Shown: piece after piece, positions 58,279 through 64,000 of the stretch
Layout: the number at the start of each line of letters is the position of its first letter
How positions within the stretch are numbered: position 1 is the first letter of the stretch
NCBI GenBank assembly: GCA_003170295.1
Contig: PNAJ01000077.1
Location: forward strand, 82,819 to 146,818
Length of the DNA: 64,000 nucleotides
Reading direction: 5' to 3'
Origin: Bryobacterales bacterium
Lineage (GTDB): Bacteria > Acidobacteriota > Terriglobia > Bryobacterales > Bryobacteraceae
Program-made: the position numbers and the translations under genes
The notes under the pieces: generated by a model
The model's database searches: none
The model's input: only the letters and a program-made list of their open reading frames with translations
What the model was told of the DNA's origin: nothing

Positions 58279-61044
58279 ATGCTCCGTTCTCTCGCGGCCC
58301 TGCTTGCCTGCGCCTTCGCTCTCTCCGCACAAACGAAATTTGAGTATTGGCCCGGCGCCACCTATGATCCTGCCGTGCCTACTCACAAGAAGGTCCTCGG
58401 CTACGAGCCGGGTGACCACGTTTCTTCGCATTCGCAGATCATGCAGTATATGGATGCGCTGGCCTCGGCATATCCGAATCGCATGAAAGTTTGGGAATAC
58501 GCGAAAACGTGGGAGGGCCGCAAGCTGGTCTATGCCGCGATCGGATCGGAAGCGAACATCAAACGGCTTCCGCAAATTCAGGCCGACATCAAGCGTCTGG
58601 CCGATCCTCGCAAGACGCCGGATGCCGACGCCAAGCGGATCATCGCCAATCTACCCGCGATCGTCTGGCTGGCTTACGGAGTCCACGGCAACGAGATTTC
58701 CTCGCCCGACGCCGCGTTGATGACCGCGTATCATCTGCTGGCTTCGCGCAACGACAAAATGGTCGACGAGATCCTGGCGAAGACTATCGTCATGATCGTT
58801 CCCCTGCAAAATCCCGATGGCCGGGAGCGTTTCGTTTTCAATTACGACGTCAACGCGGGGCTGGAGCCGGATTCGAATCCGCAAGCCGCGGAACACAGCG
58901 AGCCATGGCCCGGCGGGCGCACCAACCACTATTATTTCGACATGAATCGCGACTGGCTCGCCATGACGCAGCCTGAAATTCGCGGCCAGATTCACGCATT
59001 GCAGGATTGGCTGCCGCTAGTTTACGTCGACCTGCACGAAATGGGCACCGAGGCGACTTATTATTTTGCGCCCGACGCCAATCCCATCAATCCTCATCTC
59101 ACCAAGGCGCAGGAAGAAAATCAGAACTGGTTCGGCAAAAACAACGCGCGCTATTTCGATAAATTCGGCTTCAGCTATTTCACTAAAGAAACCTACGACG
59201 CGTTTTATCCCGGCTACGGCGCAAGCTGGCCCGCGTATTACGGCGGCATTTCGATGACGTATGAGAATGGATCGACGCGCGGGCTGGTCGTGAAAAAAGC
59301 CGACGACACCATCGTCACGTTTCGCGAAACCGTGCGACGCCACTTCATCACCTCGATCGCCACCTGTGAGACGACCGCGCAACATCGCACCGAGCTGCTG
59401 GAAGAATTTTTCCGCTATCGCAAATCCGCCATCGAAGAAGGCTCGAAGGATCCGGTGCGCGAATATATTCTCGCTCGCAAAGGCGACGTGACCACGGTGG
59501 ACAAGCTCGCGCAGTTGCTAGTCGAGCACGGCGTCGAAGTAAAGCGCGCGACTGCGTCATTCTCGAACGGCGCGAAACAGTATCCCGCCGGCAGCTACGT
59601 TATCTCGCTCGCGCAGCCCGCGAAACGCCTGGTCCGCGTGCTGATGGACTCTCAAGTTTCGATGGCCGAGGATTTTCTCAAAGCTGAAGAAGCGCGCCGC
59701 AAGCGCCGCCAGCCATCGGAGATTTACGACGTCACCGCGTGGAGCTTGCCTTTGCAATACAATGTCGAGTCGGTTACCACCGGCACGGTTTCCGACGGAA
59801 AATTCGAGCCCGTCGTGCTGGGCTCGCCGCCCAAAGGCGTGGTGAATGGCAAGGCCGAAGTCGCGTACGTCATCCCGTGGGGCACATCAGGCGCGGCCAA
59901 AATGCTGACGGCGCTGCTGCACTCGAATTACAAAATCGTCAGCAACGACCGGCCTTTCACGCTCGATGGCAAGCGCTACGAGCTGGGCGCGCTGGTTCTC
60001 AAGGTGAAGGACAATCCGGCGTCGCTGGTTGAGGACGTGCGCAAGCTCGCCGAATCGACCGGCGCCGACGTGAACGCGCACAACACCAGTTGGGCCGACG
60101 ATGGACCCACGTTCGGCAGCAGTCACTTTACATCCGTCCGCAAGCCCGCGATTCTGATTGCGTGGGATCGTCCCACTGCGGGAGGCTCGGCCGGGCAAGC
60201 GCGGTTCGTGATCGAGCGCCAGTTCGGATTCCCCACCACGGTGATCCGCACGGAGCAGCTCGGTGCTGTGGATCTGTCCAAGTATCAGACCGTCATTCTT
60301 CCCGACGGCGGTGCGTACGCGACATCGCTCGGGGTCAACGGCGTGCGCCGCTTGAAGGACTGGGTGCAAGCGGGCGGAACGCTGGTCGCCATCGGCGGCG
60401 CGATTCAGTTTTTAGTCGCGCCCGCCACTGGCCTGCTCTCGACCGCCGAAGAGAACGGGATTAAAGAAGGGATCATTCCGGCGGCCGCGGGAACACCGCC
60501 AGCCGCTGGAGGTCGAGGAGGTGGACGCGGAGGCGCTGCACCCGAGACTCCCGCCGCGGCCCCCGCAACGCCTCCTACGGGCGATGCCGCGCGTGTCGCT
60601 CCGAAAATTTTCGTGACTCCCGCCGATTTCGATCTCGCCACGCAGCCTGGCGACGAACTTCCGGGCAGCCTGCACGGCGCGCTCGCTAAAGTGAAGGTCG
60701 ACCGCGAACACTGGATCACCGCGGGTGTGCCCGAAACGGTCTACGCGCTGGTCAGCGGGCGTGCGATTTATCAACCTATCAAGATGGATAAGGGCTTCAA
60801 TGCCGCAGTGTTCGCGGGACCCAACGACGTGCTCGCCAGCGGCTACATGTGGGACGAGTATCGCAAGCAGCTCGCGTTCAAGCCGTTCGTGATCGTCGAG
60901 CGCAGCGGGCGCGGCAACGTAATCGCCTTCACGGCCGATCCGAATTACCGGGCTTACATGGACGGTCTCAATCTCCTGTTCCTCAACGCCGTTTTTCGCG
61001 GACCCGCGCATTTGGGCGGCGGTCGCGGCGGCGGTCAAGAGTAA
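58279..61044 (+). CDS. Secreted M14-family zinc carboxypeptidase-like protein
   Basis: 921 aa. Signal peptide LRSLAALLACAFALSAQTKF. M14 metal ligands are visible: H136 and E139 in GVHGNEISS and H253 in YVDLHEMG. The catalytic Glu later in the fold is probably in ISMTYENGSTRG. A Gly/Pro/Ala-rich linker (AAGTPPAAGGRGGGRGG) lies near residues 745-765. The C-terminal region resembles a glutamine-amidotransferase-like fold. The open frame continues upstream through the repeat at 58207-58255, so I take the ATG at 58279 just before the signal peptide. It is a likely extracellular or periplasmic peptidase or amidase in protein or peptide use. Confidence 0.88.
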   Translation: MLRSLAALLACAFALSAQTKFEYWPGATYDPAVPTHKKVLGYEPGDHVSSHSQIMQYMDALASAYPNRMKVWEYAKTWEGRKLVYAAIGSEANIKRLPQIQADIKRLADPRKTPDADAKRIIANLPAIVWLAYGVHGNEISSPDAALMTAYHLLASRNDKMVDEILAKTIVMIVPLQNPDGRERFVFNYDVNAGLEPDSNPQAAEHSEPWPGGRTNHYYFDMNRDWLAMTQPEIRGQIHALQDWLPLVYVDLHEMGTEATYYFAPDANPINPHLTKAQEENQNWFGKNNARYFDKFGFSYFTKETYDAFYPGYGASWPAYYGGISMTYENGSTRGLVVKKADDTIVTFRETVRRHFITSIATCETTAQHRTELLEEFFRYRKSAIEEGSKDPVREYILARKGDVTTVDKLAQLLVEHGVEVKRATASFSNGAKQYPAGSYVISLAQPAKRLVRVLMDSQVSMAEDFLKAEEARRKRRQPSEIYDVTAWSLPLQYNVESVTTGTVSDGKFEPVVLGSPPKGVVNGKAEVAYVIPWGTSGAAKMLTALLHSNYKIVSNDRPFTLDGKRYELGALVLKVKDNPASLVEDVRKLAESTGADVNAHNTSWADDGPTFGSSHFTSVRKPAILIAWDRPTAGGSAGQARFVIERQFGFPTTVIRTEQLGAVDLSKYQTVILPDGGAYATSLGVNGVRRLKDWVQAGGTLVAIGGAIQFLVAPATGLLSTAEENGIKEGIIPAAAGTPPAAGGRGGGRGGAAPETPAAAPATPPTGDAARVAPKIFVTPADFDLATQPGDELPGSLHGALAKVKVDREHWITAGVPETVYALVSGRAIYQPIKMDKGFNAAVFAGPNDVLASGYMWDEYRKQLAFKPFVIVERSGRGNVIAFTADPNYRAYMDGLNLLFLNAVFRGPAHLGGGRGGGQE

Positions 61045-61075
61045 AGTTTTCCCCCCATCCGCCGATGGACAATTT

Positions 61076-61333
61076 ATGGAAGCCATTATGACCGGCGGAA
61101 TGACGCTGTTCTTTTACGCCCTGGTGATCGCGGCCGTCTGGAAACTATTTCAGGTGGCGTCGGACCTGGGCGAGATCAAAACGCTGCTCTCCGATATTCG
61201 CCGCAACACGACCACATCGACACTCGCGCCCGCGCAAGCCGCCCCGCCGCCCGCGCTGCCCGGACCCATTTCGCTCGAATCTGCGGAAGCGCTGCTGCGC
61301 GAAGTCGCCGCCGAATCCGAAGCGCACCGATAG
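61076..61333 (+). CDS. Small membrane protein of unknown function
   Basis: 85 aa with one N-terminal helix (TLFFYALVIAAVWKLFQVAS), an acidic segment LGEIKTLLSDIRRNTTT with coiled-coil character, an Ala/Pro-rich linker and an acidic end. An ATG four codons further in (61088) is an alternative start. Genes of this build, anchor plus short cytoplasmic coil, are common beside peptidases or secretion systems, but I assign no function. It is 31 bp after the M14 gene and ends just where the convergent ThyX gene ends. Confidence 0.6.
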   Translation: MEAIMTGGMTLFFYALVIAAVWKLFQVASDLGEIKTLLSDIRRNTTTSTLAPAQAAPPPALPGPISLESAEALLREVAAESEAHR

Positions 61334-62770
61334 CTACCTCTTCAGCGGATCTTCCACCCACGGCGGAGTCGCCTCCATCAGACGCCCCAGCTCCGGCTCC
61401 AGACGCTCCATCGCGCACTTCATATCCCACGCGACTTTGCGATAACTGAAGTGACCTTTCACGCCGCTCCGCAGACGCGCGATATATTCCGCCTCCGCGA
61501 AATCCATCTTGAACAGGAATCGCGAGCGCGCGCCGAATGGCAGCAAGTAATGCGCAGCCGGCGCAGGCAGCTCCTTCATCGCGGCGAACGTCTCCTTCAT
61601 CACGGAGCTATAGAGCGACCCGGCGCCACACTCGACCATCGCCTCCGGCGTATCGTAACCCAGTTGCCCCGAGTAATCCTGGCGATACTGCTGGCATCGC
61701 CGATGCCGGTGCAGGTCGCGATAGGCGCCGATATCCATCACGATGTCAAACGCGTACAACCCTCCGCGAAATCCTCGCAGCAACTCATCGCGCTGCGTCC
61801 GCGACTTCAATGCCACGTCGATCACCTCATTGCGCCGCGCCGCCGACCATGATCGCGCGAGCTCGTACAATTCGCGAAACGGCCAGTCCGTTACTGAATA
61901 GAGCAGCGTTGCCGCAATCTCCGCATGGGTGTCGGAAGGCCGAATCAGATCCATCGATTCCAAGCGTTCCGTGCCCATCCACGCAGGTAAATTCTGCTTC
62001 GCCCAAGTTTGTAAATCCGTGCGCGATTGCGCCGAGTGCTCATCCGCATCGACATGCCGCGCGAGCGTCGGCGCTACCGGCTCCATCGCGGAAGCCTCAT
62101 CCCATGGACACGCAGGCGGCGTCGAGCACGCACTGGCAATCTCGTCCGCAAGTTCGCGAACCTCCGCGTACTCCGACGCTTTCAGCCGTCGAATCTGGCG
62201 CTCCAGCGTGCGGATGCTCGTCACTTGCCCCACGCCGGTCGGGATTCCGAAGAACAATACGTAGCGAGCCACATCGAACGCCCGAGCCGTAATGTTGCGA
62301 TCGTAAGCGTCCAGCTTCATGTCGTCAGGACGCGCGAGCTTTCCAATAAGATGCTCCTTCGCGCGCGCATGAATCTCGTGATAAGCCGCGAGCAGCCTCT
62401 CCGCCGCCGCTCCGTATGCCGCCGACTCGATCTCTGAGAATCCCGGAGGCGTGATAAATCCGGCCTTCGAAAAATCCTGATACCGCGACGAGCGAGCCTG
62501 CCCATCCCACAACTGCTCGTCTTCAATTTCCGTCGCCGCCAGTTCCGAAACGCCTTCGAAGCACAATACGACATGCCCCAAATCCGCAATCGACGCATGC
62601 CCGTATTGAAAATAAAAACTCTCGAGAAACTTCGCCGAGTCGTGCGTGCGCACCCATTCAATCGACTTCTGAATCGAATCGGGAGACCGGCTATACCGCG
62701 CCAGCGCATACGCGCTTTTCTCGGGAGGCATCGGCGCGACCGCCAGCACACGTGGAGTTTTTAAGGTCAA
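61334..62770 (-). CDS. Tandem ThyX-like flavin-dependent thymidylate synthase
   Basis: 478 aa, twice the size of a single ThyX. Each half carries ThyX sequence: FYFQYGHASIADLGHVVLCF, then VSELAATEIEDEQLWDGQAR and SSRYQDFS in half one (about 52-101); IVMDIGAYRDLHRHRRCQQY and RQDYSGQL in half two (about 343-370). ThyX makes dTMP from dUMP with FAD and methylene-THF. The RHR-x7-S-x-RY motif is split: half one keeps SSRY (94-97) but has DEQ for RHR, half two keeps RHR (355-357) but lacks RY. I choose the TTG at 62770 because the ATG at 62818 would overlap dut. Probably a pseudo-dimer. Confidence 0.82.
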   Translation of the reverse strand: MTLKTPRVLAVAPMPPEKSAYALARYSRSPDSIQKSIEWVRTHDSAKFLESFYFQYGHASIADLGHVVLCFEGVSELAATEIEDEQLWDGQARSSRYQDFSKAGFITPPGFSEIESAAYGAAAERLLAAYHEIHARAKEHLIGKLARPDDMKLDAYDRNITARAFDVARYVLFFGIPTGVGQVTSIRTLERQIRRLKASEYAEVRELADEIASACSTPPACPWDEASAMEPVAPTLARHVDADEHSAQSRTDLQTWAKQNLPAWMGTERLESMDLIRPSDTHAEIAATLLYSVTDWPFRELYELARSWSAARRNEVIDVALKSRTQRDELLRGFRGGLYAFDIVMDIGAYRDLHRHRRCQQYRQDYSGQLGYDTPEAMVECGAGSLYSSVMKETFAAMKELPAPAAHYLLPFGARSRFLFKMDFAEAEYIARLRSGVKGHFSYRKVAWDMKCAMERLEPELGRLMEATPPWVEDPLKR

Positions 62771-62791
62771 ACCGCTATCATAGCGATTCCA

Positions 62792-63217
62792 ATGAAAATC
62801 CGTATTAAAAAACTTCATCCCGACGCCGCGCTTCCCATCTACGCCCATGGACCCGAGGAAGACGCCGGCCTCGACCTCCGCGCCGTCGAATCCGTGGTGC
62901 TTGCGCCCGGCGTGGCGCAAGGCGTGCCCACCGGGATCGCCATCGAACTGCCTCCGGGGTACGAAGCGCAAGTCCGCCCCCGCAGCGGCATGGCGCTCAA
63001 GCACTCGCTGACGGTCAACTTCGGCACCATCGACCCTGGCTATCGCGGCGAAATCCGCGTCATCATGTTCAACCTCGGCCGCGCCGATTATAAAATCGAA
63101 AAAGGCGACCGCATCGCACAGTTGGTCGTCGCGAAGTACGAAGCAATCGACTGGGAAGAAGGCGACCTGGGCGATTCCGAGCGCGGCGCAGGCGGCTTCG
63201 GCTCGTCCGGCCGCTGA
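62792..63217 (+). CDS. dut: dUTP diphosphatase
   Basis: 141 aa, trimeric dUTPase that cleaves dUTP to dUMP and PPi, supplying the substrate of the ThyX encoded head-to-head 21 bp away. The five motifs are visible: EEDAGLDLRAV (I), RPRSGMALKHS (II), GTIDPGYRGEIRVIMFN (III), GDRIAQLVVAKYE (IV) and GAGGFGSSGR (V). Length normal. The divergent arrangement leaves little room for promoters, so control elements must overlap the 5' ends. The stop overlaps the start of the next gene (TGATG). Confidence 0.95.
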   Translation: MKIRIKKLHPDAALPIYAHGPEEDAGLDLRAVESVVLAPGVAQGVPTGIAIELPPGYEAQVRPRSGMALKHSLTVNFGTIDPGYRGEIRVIMFNLGRADYKIEKGDRIAQLVVAKYEAIDWEEGDLGDSERGAGGFGSSGR

Positions 63218-64000
63218 TGACACAACGGATCCAATCCGTCGACGCGCTGCGCGGCTTGATCATGATCGTCATGGCGCTCGATCACGTCCGCGATTTTTTC
63301 CACTCCGCCGCCTTCTCCTTCCAACCCGAGGACCTCACGCGCACCACCGCTGCGATCTTCTTCACCCGCTGGATCACCCACTTTTGCGCGCCTGTATTCA
63401 TGTTCACGGCCGGCATGGGTGCATATTTCTGGCTCCAGCGCGGCCGCACCAAAGCTGAGCTCTCCGCATTTCTCACCAAGCGGGGCTTCTGGCTGATCGT
63501 CCTCGACCTAACCGCCGTTCGCTTCGCCATGTCCTTCGGTGCAGGCCCGCTCCTGATCAATGTGCTCTGGGGACTCGGCTGGGCCATGATCGCGCTCGCT
63601 CTGCTGATCCATCTCCCCATCCGCGCGCTCGCCGTCCTCAGCGTCGCAGTCATCGCTCTGCACAATCTCGCCGACCCCATCAACCTCCCGGGACTGCACC
63701 AACTCGGACTCTTCCAAATCGGCGGAGCGACCATTGTGATTTCCTACACGCTGATCCCCTGGTTTGCCGTGATGTCCGCCGGCTTCTGCTTCGGCGAAGT
63801 CTTCACGAAGCACAAACAATGGATGGCTCCCATCGGCATTGCCCTGACCGCAGCCTTCCTGATCGTCCGAACCATCAACATCTATGGCGATCCAGTCCGC
63901 TCGACCGGCGGAATCCTCTCCTTCTTGAGATGCAATAAATATCCACCGTCGCTCGATTTCCTCCTGATGACGCTGGGGCCCGCGCTCCTCCTGCTTTCGC
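63217..64000 (+). CDS. DUF1624/heparan-alpha-glucosaminide acetyltransferase-like membrane protein (partial)
   Basis: At least 261 aa, cut by the window edge. The opening QRIQSVDALRGLIMIVMALD, then HVRDFFH, with TRWITHFCAPVFMFTAGMGA and YFWLQRGRTKAEL, is typical of HGSNAT-like/DUF1624 membrane acyltransferases, with His and Asp residues on the first helices. At least seven hydrophobic helices are visible. It starts with the ATG at 63217, sharing a base with the dut TGA. The role may be acetylation of an exopolysaccharide or cell-wall sugar, but it cannot be judged from a partial gene. Confidence 0.78.
   Translation, partial: MTQRIQSVDALRGLIMIVMALDHVRDFFHSAAFSFQPEDLTRTTAAIFFTRWITHFCAPVFMFTAGMGAYFWLQRGRTKAELSAFLTKRGFWLIVLDLTAVRFAMSFGAGPLLINVLWGLGWAMIALALLIHLPIRALAVLSVAVIALHNLADPINLPGLHQLGLFQIGGATIVISYTLIPWFAVMSAGFCFGEVFTKHKQWMAPIGIALTAAFLIVRTINIYGDPVRSTGGILSFLRCNKYPPSLDFLLMTLGPALLLLS

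Noticed and set aside
1-64000. tRNA, rRNA, prophage, transposase and secondary-metabolite clusters
   Set aside because: I looked for tRNA T-loop (GTTCRA) contexts, rRNA-like blocks, integrase or transposase motifs and NRPS/PKS signatures and saw none that hold up by eye. A tRNAscan-SE, Infernal and antiSMASH run would settle it.

Overview
This 64-kb window is chromosomal DNA from a GC-rich, Gram-negative-type bacterium. It is most likely an Acidobacteriota member of the Solibacter/Bryobacter group. The main evidence is a secreted protein with the TIGR03437-type Ig-like domain that is expanded in that lineage (16357-18249). Supporting signs are Ser/Thr kinases fused to membrane domains, bactofilin, LpxD and LolC/E (outer-membrane biogenesis), a tandem ThyX, and several families of short inverted repeats between genes. 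I see no rRNA, tRNA, CRISPR array, phage or transposase gene. Taxonomy is inferred from gene content, not from a marker gene.

Layout. 1-6.2 kb: CaiB-type CoA transferase, UspA-like protein, membrane Ser/Thr kinase, GDT1-type cation transporter and MFS transporter. 6.2-8.1 kb: two orphan antitoxin-like genes, a palindrome-rich gap and a methyltransferase. 8.2-11.6 kb: NtrY/NtrX-like two-component pair. 11.7-19.4 kb: bactofilin, methyltransferase, lysS, LolC/E permease, cupin, small conserved protein, TIGR03437 protein, aldo/keto reductase. 19.5-24.1 kb: Gld-type ABC exporter with a GldG-like subunit and a DUF4340 protein. 24.1-26.0 kb: pncB-pncA nicotinamide salvage, converging on an LctP lactate permease. 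27.7-30.5 kb: a lower-GC accessory stretch with a CopG antitoxin, two unrecognised genes and many repeats. 30.6-33.5 kb: SSS symporter, a 57-aa membrane protein and galactokinase. 33.6-38.1 kb: lpxD, a broken IVS-type gene between inverted heptamer arrays, a JAB-like membrane protein, rsmI and hemH.

38.2-52.4 kb is the most striking region. Seven same-strand reading frames are joined by stop/start overlaps: beta-propeller protein, VIT+VWA protein, a 2260-aa TPR protein, a large secreted protein, a minimal transpeptidase, a 48-aa ORF and a SpoIID-domain protein. I infer one co-translated envelope or peptidoglycan-associated system. 55.4-52.5 kb (minus) is a second coupled chain: thiolase, OB-fold protein, aminotransferase, rlmH.

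55.5-64 kb: ECF sigma, anti-sigma and a secreted protein; rhodanese; M14 peptidase; a tandem ThyX divergent from dut; and a window-truncated acyltransferase-like membrane protein. Start codons were chosen by overlap, Shine-Dalgarno-like sequence and family alignment from memory, so several are alternatives among ATG, GTG and TTG.
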